Part shown: piece by piece, positions 7,030 through 14,318 of the stretch
Layout: each line of letters starts with the position of its first letter
Numbering within the stretch: position 1 is the first letter of the stretch
NCBI GenBank assembly: GCA_016929035.1
Contig: JAFGJP010000197.1
Coordinates: forward strand, 1-20,387
Source of the DNA: Candidatus Auribacterota bacterium
GTDB lineage: Bacteria; Auribacterota; JAFGBW01; JAFGJP01
Direction of reading: 5' to 3'
DNA: 20,387 nucleotides
Notes under the pieces: model-generated
What the model saw: the letters and a program-made list of their open reading frames with translations, nothing else
What the model was told of the DNA's origin: nothing
Database searches by the model: none
Position numbers and translations under genes: made by a program

Positions 7030-8312
7030 TTTTTATTCTCCATTTCATCAATCATTTTTATTGGGCAAAACTCGCTGCACATCGTGCAGACATCCTCTGT
7101 TTCGCTTATTCCATCCGCATGCATGGACCGGGCTTTTTCCGGATCGATCGCGCAGGCAATCTGGCTGTTCCAATCTCTTTTTCTCCGATAAAAAGACATC
7201 TCTCTATCTCTTTCAGAGGCAACATCTCCTCTTTTGACGATATCAGCCGCATGGGCAGCTATCTTCGACGCAATAACCCCGGTCCGAACATCTTCAACGT
7301 CAGGAAGCTTCAAATGCTCTGAAGGAGTCACATAGCAGAGAAAATCCGCGCCTGATGAGGCCGCAACCGCACCGCCGATGGCTGAAGTGATATGATCGTA
7401 ACCCGGAGCAATATCCGTCACGACAGGCCCCAGAACATAAAAAGGCTTGTTTCTGCAGAGAACCTGCTGAATTTTCATGTTCAGCTCAATTTCATGAAGA
7501 GGGATGTGCCCGGGCCCTTCGATCATGACCTGAACGCCTCTTTGGTGAGCTCTTTCTGCAAGCTCTCCAAGGATGGCCAGCTCTCTTAACTGGACTTTAT
7601 CCGTTGCATCGGCAATACACCCCGGCCTCATACCATCTCCCAGGCTTATACAGACATCGTGCTCCAGCAGGATATCCAGCAGCTTGTCATAATATTGAAA
7701 AAAGGGGTTTTCCGCTTTATTGCGGGCCATCCACTTTGCCGTCATAGCTCCCCCGCGGCTGACAATTCCCATCTTCCGGGGAAAAGCATGAAAAATACTC
7801 ATGGTCTCCCGGCAGACTCCCGCATGAATCGTCATGAAATCAACACCTTCTCTCGCCTGCTTCTCCACGACATCAAAAAATTCCTGCCATGAAGCTTCTT
7901 CGATATTTTGTCCCCTTTTTATATTTTCATAAGCAATCTCATAAACAGGCACTGTCCCAAGAGGAATTTTCACTGCTTCCATTATTCGCCTGCGCAAAAG
8001 CGAAAGATCTCCCCATGTGCTGAGATCCATAACAGCATCGGCCCCGTACTTTTCAGACACCTTTGCCTTCTCTATCTCGCAATCGATATCGACCCTGTCT
8101 CTCGATGTCCCAACGTTCGCATTGACTTTTGTAAAAAGACCTTTTCCTATTGCGACAAACGCTGCACTGGTCCTCTTCAGGTTCCTCGGAACAACAATCG
8201 TTCCTTCGCGGATTCCCTGACAAAGAAAATCCAGCAAAACACGCTCTTTTTCAGCAATGTTTTTTAGATAGTCAGCAACTTTTCCATTTAAAATATCATT
8301 GATAAGACTCAT
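7023..8312 (-). CDS. thiC: Phosphomethylpyrimidine synthase
   Basis: Radical SAM enzyme converting aminoimidazole ribotide to HMP-P, the thiamin pyrimidine precursor. 429 aa from the chosen ATG, the short ThiC form. Visible: NANVGTS (about 64-70), LSTWGD (98-103), a long core containing SLGDGMRPGC and MIEGPGHIP, and the C-terminal cluster motif CTMCSEFC, which spaces cysteines CX2CX3C rather than the CX2CX4C I know from E. coli-type ThiC. An upstream ATG (8318) is possible, but an AAGGG site 6 nt before 8312 favours the internal one. 78 nt downstream of the ThiD2 gene. No TPP riboswitch in that gap. A paralogue making hydroxybenzimidazole (BzaF) is the main alternative; the ThiD2 neighbour argues for ThiC. 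Confidence 0.92.
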   Translation of the reverse strand: MSLINDILNGKVADYLKNIAEKERVLLDFLCQGIREGTIVVPRNLKRTSAAFVAIGKGLFTKVNANVGTSRDRVDIDCEIEKAKVSEKYGADAVMDLSTWGDLSLLRRRIMEAVKIPLGTVPVYEIAYENIKRGQNIEEASWQEFFDVVEKQAREGVDFMTIHAGVCRETMSIFHAFPRKMGIVSRGGAMTAKWMARNKAENPFFQYYDKLLDILLEHDVCISLGDGMRPGCIADATDKVQLRELAILGELAERAHQRGVQVMIEGPGHIPLHEIELNMKIQQVLCRNKPFYVLGPVVTDIAPGYDHITSAIGGAVAASSGADFLCYVTPSEHLKLPDVEDVRTGVIASKIAAHAADIVKRGDVASERDREMSFYRRKRDWNSQIACAIDPEKARSMHADGISETEDVCTMCSEFCPIKMIDEMENKKS

Positions 8313-8318
8313 GTTCAT

Positions 8319-8323
8319 CCCTT
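8319..8323 (-). promoter_or_regulatory. Ribosome binding site deciding the thiC start
   Basis: AAGGG on the minus strand, 6 nt before the ATG at 8312 but directly adjacent to the upstream ATG at 8318, so the downstream ATG is preferred. Confidence 0.55.
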
Positions 8324-8390
8324 GAAATAGATTGATGAATGACGCATCCCCGTCGGGGTACAGTTCGACAAAAGAGTATCTTATCAGATG

Positions 8391-8882
8391 TCAGGTGATT
8401 TTTAAATCGGATTTTCGGCTTTTTCCTGGTCTTTTCTCAGTTCTTCCAAGCCTCAGCTCAAGCTTTTTTTCAACATCATAGCTTCTAAAGCGCAAAGACT
8501 TAAAGGAAAGAGGCAGGTTTTCCCGGGGAAGGATCTTAAGAATCTCTTCGCAGACGCGAAGGCCTTCGCACGCTCTTCTGAGATTTTTGTGAAGAATGAC
8601 AGGAAGACGGGATGTGTTTTTATTGATTGCATCATAATCATCCAGGCGCCCCCTGTCCCTGGATGAATCCCTGTAAAAAATCAGCTTCTCGCCTGTCTCT
8701 CTCTCCACATCTTCAAAAACCTTGAAGACATCGTGACGCAACTTTTTTACCTGAAGAGCAAAACGGGTGCTTTTTTCGGAAAACCTGAGAATATCTTCGA
8801 CGACGCGAAGCGCTTCTGTGACGCGGTTGCGGTTCACATCAAGAATTCTTTTCTGTTCGCGGCTTAAGACTTTTTTACTCAT
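8391..8882 (-). CDS. ThiD2-type hydroxymethylpyrimidine-phosphate kinase (stand-alone)
   Basis: Probably phosphorylates HMP-P to HMP-PP. 163 aa. The sequence matches the domain otherwise found fused in front of ThiE in some bacteria (ThiD2): RILDVNRNRVTEALRVVEDILRF (about 12-34), KKLRHDVF (46-53), the SSRDRG segment (73-78), and a second helix NLRRACEGLRVCEEILK that repeats the first motif. The ATG at 8882 overlaps the rfaE2 stop by 8 nt (ATGAGTAA). A longer frame to 8993 would overlap rfaE2 by more than 100 nt and begins with residues unlike the family. No ThiE domain follows: the C-terminus is a short basic tail. Next to thiC, so the pair supplies HMP-PP. The family identification is from memory of its motifs. 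Confidence 0.8.
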   Translation of the reverse strand: MSKKVLSREQKRILDVNRNRVTEALRVVEDILRFSEKSTRFALQVKKLRHDVFKVFEDVERETGEKLIFYRDSSRDRGRLDDYDAINKNTSRLPVILHKNLRRACEGLRVCEEILKILPRENLPLSFKSLRFRSYDVEKKLELRLGRTEKRPGKSRKSDLKIT

Positions 8883-9408
8883 ACGGCAAGGAATGCTCTT
8901 CGTGCTTATTATGAAGATTTTTTTCGAGAAGACGCGCGATCCTGTCAACCAGAATCGTCGTCGAATAGCCTTTGAGATAGGGAAGGACAACAATCTTTCC
9001 TCCCCACTTTTTCACATCCTTAGAGCCCGCTATGGCTTCTTTTTTGTAATCTCCGCCTTTGACAAGAACATGCGGCTTAAGGATTCGAATGATTTTCACC
9101 GGCGTTTCTTCATCAAACAAGCACACATAATCAACGGATTTCAATCCTGCAAGAACGCCTGCTCTATCGCCCTCGCGATTGATTGGGCGTGCATGTCCTT
9201 TTATCTTTTTTACGGAAAGATCCGTATTGAGCCCGACGACAAGCCTGTCTCCAAGGTCTCTTGCTTTTTTGAGATAAAAGACATGGCCTTTGTGAAGAAT
9301 ATCAAAGCATCCGTTCGTAAAAACAATCCGGAGACCTCTCTTTTTTTCCTGAGAAAGAATCCGGGCGAGCTCGCTGGGGTCACGAAAAATATTGTTTCTT
9401 CTATTCAT
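8875..9408 (-). CDS. rfaE2: D-glycero-beta-D-manno-heptose 1-phosphate adenylyltransferase (RfaE2 / HldE C-terminal type)
   Basis: Makes ADP-glycero-manno-heptose from heptose-1-phosphate and ATP for LPS core or S-layer glycans. 177 aa, a single cytidylyltransferase-like domain. TNGCFDILHKGH (31-42) is the nucleotidyltransferase signature; LVKGGDYKKE (115-124) and KGYSTTILVDRI (146-157) match the HldE C-terminal domain. The fused kinase domain (HldA) is absent. The ATG at 9408 overlaps the gmhA stop by 8 nt (ATGAATAG). The open frame continues to 9516 but would lie over gmhA and adds a non-family sequence. Coupled to gmhA. FAD synthetase or glycerol-3-phosphate cytidylyltransferase are less likely given the motifs and partner. 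Confidence 0.9.
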   Translation of the reverse strand: MNRRNNIFRDPSELARILSQEKKRGLRIVFTNGCFDILHKGHVFYLKKARDLGDRLVVGLNTDLSVKKIKGHARPINREGDRAGVLAGLKSVDYVCLFDEETPVKIIRILKPHVLVKGGDYKKEAIAGSKDVKKWGGKIVVLPYLKGYSTTILVDRIARLLEKNLHNKHEEHSLPYE

Positions 9409-9979
9409 CACCAAATAACGTTGACTCAACAAGGAGGCAAAGAATGTGTCCGGCCAGGATGTGGCATTCCTGAACCCGGGCCGTATTTGGAGAAGGCACT
9501 TTAAAAACAGCGTCACACAGGTCCTCCAGGGGAGATTTTTTTTCGCCTATAAAAGCCAGGGTCTTCAGACCCATGGCCTTTGCCTTTTCCTGTGCGCGGA
9601 TGACATTCTTTGATCCGCCGCTTGTCGAAATCCCAAGGCTGACATCGCCGGTTTTGGCCAAGGCCTCTATCTGCCTTTCAAAAATAATGTCAAAAGAATA
9701 ATCGTTGGCGATCGCCGTCATATGAGACGTATTGACTGTCAGCGATATAGCGGGCAACGCTTTTCTCTCTTTTTGAAACCGTCCGACAAATTCTGCGGCC
9801 AGATGCTGGGAATCGGCTGCGCTGCCGCCGTTGCCGAAAAAAATAACCTTGTTCCCTTTTTGCAGAGCCTTGACAATGATATCGGCCATTCGAGAAAGGA
9901 TCTTCGCCGATTCTCCCTCTAAAAGGCTTTGAACAAGATTGAGATGTTCCCTGAAGACGCTGTTAACAAGGTTCTTCAT
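9401..9979 (-). CDS. gmhA: Sedoheptulose-7-phosphate isomerase
   Basis: First step of ADP-heptose synthesis: sedoheptulose 7-phosphate to D-glycero-D-manno-heptose 7-phosphate. 192 aa, one SIS domain. Motifs: FGNGGSAADSQHLAAEF (48-64), AIANDYSF (89-96), GISTSGGSKN (116-125), and QECHILAGH (170-178), which line up with the substrate and metal residues of known GmhA. The ATG follows the AmaP-like gene by 2 nt. rfaE2 starts inside its 3' end. The kinase (HldA) and phosphatase (GmhB) of the pathway are not in this window. Confidence 0.94.
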   Translation of the reverse strand: MKNLVNSVFREHLNLVQSLLEGESAKILSRMADIIVKALQKGNKVIFFGNGGSAADSQHLAAEFVGRFQKERKALPAISLTVNTSHMTAIANDYSFDIIFERQIEALAKTGDVSLGISTSGGSKNVIRAQEKAKAMGLKTLAFIGEKKSPLEDLCDAVFKVPSPNTARVQECHILAGHILCLLVESTLFGDE

Positions 9980-9981
9980 CT

Positions 9982-10536
9982 TTAAAACTCTTCGCTGGAT
10001 TCCTTTTCCTGAGAAATAATCTTGGCAATATTGATTTCAACGCTTTCAATATTTTCCAGACCGAGAAGTTCGTTAAGCTGTCTGCGGATATTCTGCTGCA
10101 GCTTTTCGATGCTTTCAGGAATGTTCGTCCCTCCGAGAATATCCATGCTGATAGAAATGACCATGTCGCCTTTTTTTGATTTTGATGCATGAACTTTTGA
10201 TTCGGCATGGGTAACTTCTTCATAGTTGCCGCAGATGCGATTCACGAAATCCGTGATCGCCGTATTGGAAATGGAGACTTTCCCTTCGGTGTTTTCAAAA
10301 TAGATGCTTTGAGGCTTAGTTCCTATTGTCATAAGTTTTCCCAAAACGTAAATGACCGGCAGGATAATCAGAAGCACGGAAAGCGGGATAGCCAGCTTGT
10401 AATCATAAATAAACGTGTTGACGATCTGCCTGATCTTCTCTGGATAACCTTGGGAAGCCAGGTAAAGAAGCCCCAGACCCGCAAGAAAAACAAGTAACTG
10501 AATTATGAAATTGACAAAAGAAACGATTTTTTTCAT
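9982..10536 (-). CDS. amaP: AmaP-like membrane protein with Asp23-type domain
   Basis: 184 aa. Two hydrophobic helices (about 8-27 and 47-70) bracket a short polar segment, followed by a soluble alpha/beta domain (about 75-170) with TEGKVSISNTAITDFVNRI near its start and VEINIAKI near its end, like Asp23/Gls24 domains. This is the layout of AmaP, the membrane anchor of Asp23 in Firmicutes, where it is linked to cell-envelope stress. Its role in a diderm is not established. The ATG at 10536 lies 18 nt after accC, and gmhA starts 2 nt after its stop, so it sits between fatty-acid and heptose genes in one unit. The symbol is given by similarity of architecture only. Confidence 0.72.
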   Translation of the reverse strand: MKKIVSFVNFIIQLLVFLAGLGLLYLASQGYPEKIRQIVNTFIYDYKLAIPLSVLLIILPVIYVLGKLMTIGTKPQSIYFENTEGKVSISNTAITDFVNRICGNYEEVTHAESKVHASKSKKGDMVISISMDILGGTNIPESIEKLQQNIRRQLNELLGLENIESVEINIAKIISQEKESSEEF

Positions 10537-10554
10537 GACCTTCCCTCCAGACGT

Positions 10555-11910
10555 TTATTTATAACCCATATTTTCAAGAATTCCATCAACAAAATGCGTC
10601 GAATACTCTCCCTGCCGGAAACGGGTATCGTCAATAATCATTTTAGCAAAAGGAACTGTCGTCGGGATACCCTCCAGCTTGAATTCCTCAAGTCCGCGAG
10701 AAGCGATGTTCAGAGCTTCTTTTCTGTCTCGGCCGACAAAAATAAGCTTGGCGATCATGGAATCATAGTAAGGAGGGATCCTGTATCCTCCGTAAATGTG
10801 AGTATCCACTCTCACTCCTTTCCCCCCGGGCAAATAAAAGCTCTCTATTATTCCGGGAGAAGGACGAAACCCTTTCTCCCAATCTTCGGCGTTTACGCGG
10901 ATTTCGATAGCATGCTTTCTTACAACTATGTCTTTCTGATGAAATCTTATTTTTTGGCCGCCTGCGATAAGTATCTGCTGTTTGATAAGATCGATCCCTG
11001 TGACCTCCTCTGTTACAGGATGCTCGACCTGAATGCGCGTGTTCATTTCCATAAAATAAAAATTCTTATTTTTATCCATTAAAAATTCAATGGTCCCGGC
11101 ATTCTCATAGCTGACTTTTTTGGCCAGCTTGACCGCGGCATCCCCCATGCGGGTACGAAGCTTTGCATCAATAAAAGGAGACGGGGATTCTTCTATCAGC
11201 TTTTGATGCTTCCGCTGAACAGTACAATCTCTTTCGCCAAGATGAATGACATTGCCATATCCATCTGCCAGTATCTGGAACTCAATGTGTCGGGGCTCCT
11301 CGATGACTTTTTCTATGTAAACACCCGGATTTTTAAAGGCAGCTTCAGCTTCAGCCTGCGCTGTGAGAAAGGCGTTGTTCAGGCTGAGTTCTGTATGCGC
11401 GATCCGCATCCCTTTTCCGCCACCTCCTGCTGTAGCTTTAATAAGCACCGGATAGCCGAGTTCCTTGGCTATATGAACAGCTTCTTCCCTGTCTTTTACG
11501 ATCCCCTGGCTTCCGGGTATGGTCGGAACACCGGCTTCCATGGCAATAGTCTTGGCTTTAGACTTGTCTCCCATATCCATGATATTTTGCGGGCTGGGGC
11601 CGATGAACTTGATTTTGCAGGATTCACAAACTTCTGAAAAATGAGCGTTTTCAGCCAGGAATCCATAACCCGGATGGATGGCTTCAGCGTCAACGATCTC
11701 CGCAGCGCTGACAATGGCCGGTATGTTAAGATAACTTTCGAGAGCAGGCCCACGCCCGATACAGATCGCTTCATCGGCAAGCTGCACATGCATGGAGTTG
11801 GCATCTGCCTCAGAATAGACCACGATGCTGACGATGCCCAGTTCACGGCAGGCTCTGATGATCCTGACAGCTATTTCACCACGGTTGGCAATAAGGATTC
11901 TTTCAAACAT
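10555..11910 (-). CDS. accC: Acetyl-CoA carboxylase, biotin carboxylase subunit
   Basis: ATP-dependent carboxylation of biotin on AccB, for malonyl-CoA and fatty acid synthesis. 451 aa, the standard length. N-terminal ILIANRGEIAVRIIRA (5-20), ATP-grasp glycine loop AGGGGKGMR (161-169), RDCTVQRKHQK (227-237), and the catalytic segment EMNTRIQVEH (288-297). E288, N290 and R292 fall at the same numbers as in E. coli AccC. 9 nt downstream of accB. No accA or accD in the window. The lack of attached biotinyl or transcarboxylase domains separates it from pyruvate or propionyl-CoA carboxylase subunits, although sharing between carboxylases is possible. Confidence 0.96.
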   Translation of the reverse strand: MFERILIANRGEIAVRIIRACRELGIVSIVVYSEADANSMHVQLADEAICIGRGPALESYLNIPAIVSAAEIVDAEAIHPGYGFLAENAHFSEVCESCKIKFIGPSPQNIMDMGDKSKAKTIAMEAGVPTIPGSQGIVKDREEAVHIAKELGYPVLIKATAGGGGKGMRIAHTELSLNNAFLTAQAEAEAAFKNPGVYIEKVIEEPRHIEFQILADGYGNVIHLGERDCTVQRKHQKLIEESPSPFIDAKLRTRMGDAAVKLAKKVSYENAGTIEFLMDKNKNFYFMEMNTRIQVEHPVTEEVTGIDLIKQQILIAGGQKIRFHQKDIVVRKHAIEIRVNAEDWEKGFRPSPGIIESFYLPGGKGVRVDTHIYGGYRIPPYYDSMIAKLIFVGRDRKEALNIASRGLEEFKLEGIPTTVPFAKMIIDDTRFRQGEYSTHFVDGILENMGYK

Positions 11911-11919
11911 ACGCTGAAA

Positions 11920-12384
11920 TCACTTCTTACGGATTTTGAACATTTTTTGTCCGAATTCAACAGGATCTCCGTTTTCCACGATAACCTCCTCAATGACGCC
12001 TGCGAAATCAGACTTGATCTCATTCATGACCTTCATCGCTTCGACAATGCAGACAACCTGCCCGACCTCGATATTCTGACCTGTTTTGACATACGGATCA
12101 GCATCAGGAGCTGGCGCTCTGTAAAATGTTCCGACGATAGGCGAGCAGATATAATCAACGCCTGTTTCCTCCACAGAAACTTGTGGAGAGCCGGGCTTCT
12201 GTTCCGCTTTTTCCTGGACCTGATGATAAGGCGGAATCTGCTGATGTATATAATCATGAATCGCCACAGGAACGCTGCCGGTCTTTTTCAAACAGATTTT
12301 CACTCCTTCTTTTTCCAGAGTAAACTCCATAATCCCGTTGGCGTTCATCAGCTCAATAATTTTTTCGATCTCTTTTATATTCAT
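11920..12384 (-). CDS. accB: Biotin carboxyl carrier protein of acetyl-CoA carboxylase
   Basis: Carries carboxybiotin between AccC and the carboxyltransferase. 154 aa. N-terminal helical part (1-40), a Pro/Gln/Glu-rich linker (about 48-75), and the biotinyl domain from SPIVGTFYRAPAPDADPYV (81-99), which includes the AccB-type thumb, to the modified lysine K118 in VEAMKVMNEI. The frame opens earlier with TTG at 12405 and ATG at 12402, but the ATG at 12384 matches the family N-terminus (MNIKEIEKII) and has G-rich sequence about 10 nt upstream. Sixty-odd nt after the aminopeptidase, in the common pepP-accB-accC order, but with no efp between. Confidence 0.95.
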   Translation of the reverse strand: MNIKEIEKIIELMNANGIMEFTLEKEGVKICLKKTGSVPVAIHDYIHQQIPPYHQVQEKAEQKPGSPQVSVEETGVDYICSPIVGTFYRAPAPDADPYVKTGQNIEVGQVVCIVEAMKVMNEIKSDFAGVIEEVIVENGDPVEFGQKMFKIRKK

Positions 12385-12447
12385 CCTCTTTCTACCCCCC
12401 ATCAATTACAGCTGTATCCGTATATTTTAGGCTTTTGCTTTATCTTA

Positions 12448-13497
12448 TTATCTGGTAAGTATTCTGTATCCTTTCCCCGTGACGACAACAACATCCTCTA
12501 TTCGACATCCAAATTGATCCGGCATATAGATCCCCGGCTCAACGGTAAAAACCATGCCTTCCCTGAGGATCGCTCGGCTCCTTTTTGAGATCAGCGGGCC
12601 TTCATGCACTTCAAGCCCTATTCCATGTCCAAGCCCGTGTCCAAAGTATTCCCCGTAGCCGGCTTTTTCAATAAAATCTCTGGCTGCTCTGTCTACATCT
12701 TTTGCTGGAATACCTGGCCGTATTTTTGAAAGCGCTCTTTTTTGAGCTTCATGGACAACTTGTTGAATCTCTCTGAATTTCTTAGAAATTTTATGGTCTG
12801 ACAAAGTCCTTGTCAAGTCGGAATTGTAGTCATCGACCACAGCTCCGGCATCAATGAGAAGAGGCCTGAAAAAAATCTTCTTTTTCGGAGATGAATGATA
12901 ATGAGGCATGCTCGAATTCTTCCCTTCAGCGACAATCGTGGGAAAAGATGTTGAGATAGCCCCTTTCTTCCTTACGGCGCTTTCGATTTCATCAGCCAAA
13001 GCCTTTTCTGTATAGCCTCTGTATTTCTTTCTGTCTCTTCTGATGTTTTCTATGGAAGATACAATGATATGACAGGCCCTTTTTATCTTCTGGACTTCAC
13101 CATGCGTTTTCACCATTCTCATTTTTTCCACAGTTTCCCTGGCCGGAACAAGTTTCCCAGGATTGACCAGGCGGACGACTTTGGAGTAAAAATGATAGCT
13201 TACGTTCCCGTATTCATAGGCCAATGTGCGGATCTTTATCTTGCTGAAAACATCCTTAAGGTCCCTTACGAGTCCATTCTTTAGAAGAACAACATGAACA
13301 CCTGACATGATGCGACGAGCGTACTCGATATAACGGGAATCTGTAAATAGATAATGGCCCTTTTTTGTTAGGAGAAAGTATCCGAAGGTGCCCCGGAATC
13401 CGGTAAGATATCGAATATTGACAAGATGCGAAATCAAAAAGCCGTCTGACTTGACTGAATCCAGAATTGACAAGCAGGCATCTTTTTTGTTTTCCAT
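12448..13497 (-). CDS. Xaa-Pro aminopeptidase-like M24B metallopeptidase
   Basis: Probably removes N-terminal residues before proline, or cleaves Xaa-Pro dipeptides. Cytosolic, with no signal peptide. 349 aa. A creatinase-like N-terminal domain (1-130) followed by a pita-bread catalytic domain. All five metal ligands are recognisable: D216 (IDAGAV), D227 (NSDLTRT), H291 (GHGLGHGIGLEVHEG), E320 (TVEPGIY) and E334 (RIEDVVV). The ribosome site is weak (AGAAAAAGA). An AT-rich stretch with a TATAAT lies about 40 nt upstream, so it may begin a transcription unit running through accB-accC. In many bacteria this gene precedes efp and accBC; efp is missing here. Confidence 0.92.
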   Translation of the reverse strand: MENKKDACLSILDSVKSDGFLISHLVNIRYLTGFRGTFGYFLLTKKGHYLFTDSRYIEYARRIMSGVHVVLLKNGLVRDLKDVFSKIKIRTLAYEYGNVSYHFYSKVVRLVNPGKLVPARETVEKMRMVKTHGEVQKIKRACHIIVSSIENIRRDRKKYRGYTEKALADEIESAVRKKGAISTSFPTIVAEGKNSSMPHYHSSPKKKIFFRPLLIDAGAVVDDYNSDLTRTLSDHKISKKFREIQQVVHEAQKRALSKIRPGIPAKDVDRAARDFIEKAGYGEYFGHGLGHGIGLEVHEGPLISKRSRAILREGMVFTVEPGIYMPDQFGCRIEDVVVVTGKGYRILTR

Positions 13498-13533
13498 AAA
13501 AATCTTTTTCTGTTATTAAAATTTTAGGAATTT

Positions 13534-13539
13534 ATTATA
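13534..13539 (-). promoter_or_regulatory. Candidate -10 box (TATAAT) ahead of the aminopeptidase-accBC run
   Basis: A perfect TATAAT on the minus strand in an AT-rich 60-nt stretch, 36 nt before the ATG at 13497. No good -35 hexamer lies at 16-18 nt (best TATATT). It may be a weak promoter, or fortuitous in AT-rich DNA. Confidence 0.35.
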
Positions 13540-13633
13540 GTTTTTTTCTATTAATAAATATAGAACTATTTTCCTCTTTTGAAATGTCGAGAAGCGAGCG
13601 AAAAACTCAAGAAAAACGAGTGATTAAGAAAAT

Positions 13634-14074
13634 CTATGACAGGTTTTTCGAAAGATATTCCAGAGCGAGCAGATAAGAATGCGGCCCAAATCCTGAAATA
13701 ACTCCTGTGCTGACAAGCGATACATAGGAATTTCGACGAAATTCTTCCCTTTGAAAAATATTAGATAAATGGACTTCAATAACAGGGATAGAAAGCGCTT
13801 TGAGCGCGTCCATGATGGCTATGCTTGTGTGGGTAAAAGCACCGGCGTTGATAACAAGGCCCTTGATTTCTGAATCTTTTTTAACAAAGTGAATTTTATC
13901 AATGATCTCGCTTTCAGAATTTGACTGGAAAAAATCCACTTTTATATCCCTGTTTTCTGCAAAGCGTTTGACATCTTTTTCGATGTCGCTGAGCGTCTTT
14001 TGCCCATAGATCTCTGTTTCCCTCTGTCCAAGAAGGTTAAGGTTGGGCCCATTAATGATACAGACTTTCATCAT
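13634..14074 (-). CDS. aroQ: 3-dehydroquinate dehydratase, type II
   Basis: Third step of the shikimate pathway: trans-dehydration of 3-dehydroquinate in a dodecameric cytosolic enzyme. 146 aa. NGPNLNLLGQRETEIYG (8-24) with catalytic Y23 and the flexible-loop arginine R18, NAGAFTHTS (76-84), and EVHLSNIFQREEFRRNS (100-116) with catalytic H102. Two consecutive ATGs; either may start. 18 nt after the small membrane protein gene and 136 nt before the aminopeptidase. The order aroQ-pepP-accB-accC is common in bacteria. Confidence 0.96.
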   Translation of the reverse strand: MMKVCIINGPNLNLLGQRETEIYGQKTLSDIEKDVKRFAENRDIKVDFFQSNSESEIIDKIHFVKKDSEIKGLVINAGAFTHTSIAIMDALKALSIPVIEVHLSNIFQREEFRRNSYVSLVSTGVISGFGPHSYLLALEYLSKNLS

Positions 14075-14092
14075 CTTCTCATCCGTCTCCGA

Positions 14093-14305
14093 TCATCCCA
14101 GGCTGATGATATACCCTATGGCAAAAAATAGCATGCTTAAAACCAAAAGGACGAATCCAGCCATCTTTCTGTAGATAATCGCGCGCTCATCTGTAAAAAG
14201 TATACGGTTTCCGAGTTCATTTAATGATCTCAGCTGATGGGGAAAAAAGAAAAGAGCCATAGCAAACAGGAAAGAAACAATCCCGATAATCAATAGGACG
14301 GCCAT
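14093..14305 (-). CDS. Small membrane protein, two predicted helices
   Basis: Not recognised. 70 aa from the chosen ATG. Two hydrophobic helices (about 2-21 and 48-69) separated by a polar stretch with FPHQLRSLNELGNRILFTDER and a basic YRK before the second helix, so a hairpin membrane topology is likely. The frame extends upstream to 14344, but a GGGGGG ribosome site 7 nt ahead of 14305 marks the internal ATG and the upstream residues are not hydrophobic. First gene before aroQ in the minus-strand run. No catalytic motif is visible. Confidence 0.65.
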   Translation of the reverse strand: MAVLLIIGIVSFLFAMALFFFPHQLRSLNELGNRILFTDERAIIYRKMAGFVLLVLSMLFFAIGYIISLG

Positions 14306-14312
14306 GTATATA

Positions 14313-14318
14313 CCCCCC
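14313..14318 (-). promoter_or_regulatory. Strong G-rich ribosome site deciding the small membrane protein start
   Basis: GGGGGG on the minus strand, 7 nt before the ATG at 14305. It lies inside the longer open frame, so the shorter product is preferred. Confidence 0.5.

Noticed and set aside
8313..8390. Possible TPP riboswitch ahead of thiC
   Set aside because: The 78-nt gap lacks the conserved CTGAGA and the paired thi-box segments; only a small CCCC-GTC-GGGG hairpin (8348-8358) is seen.
8883..8993. Longer start of the ThiD2-type gene
   Set aside because: The extension lies fully within rfaE2 and does not look like the family N-terminus; the ATG at 8882 gives an 8-nt coupled overlap.
9409..9516. 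Longer start of rfaE2
   Set aside because: It would overlap gmhA by more than 100 nt and adds residues not seen in HldE C-terminal domains.
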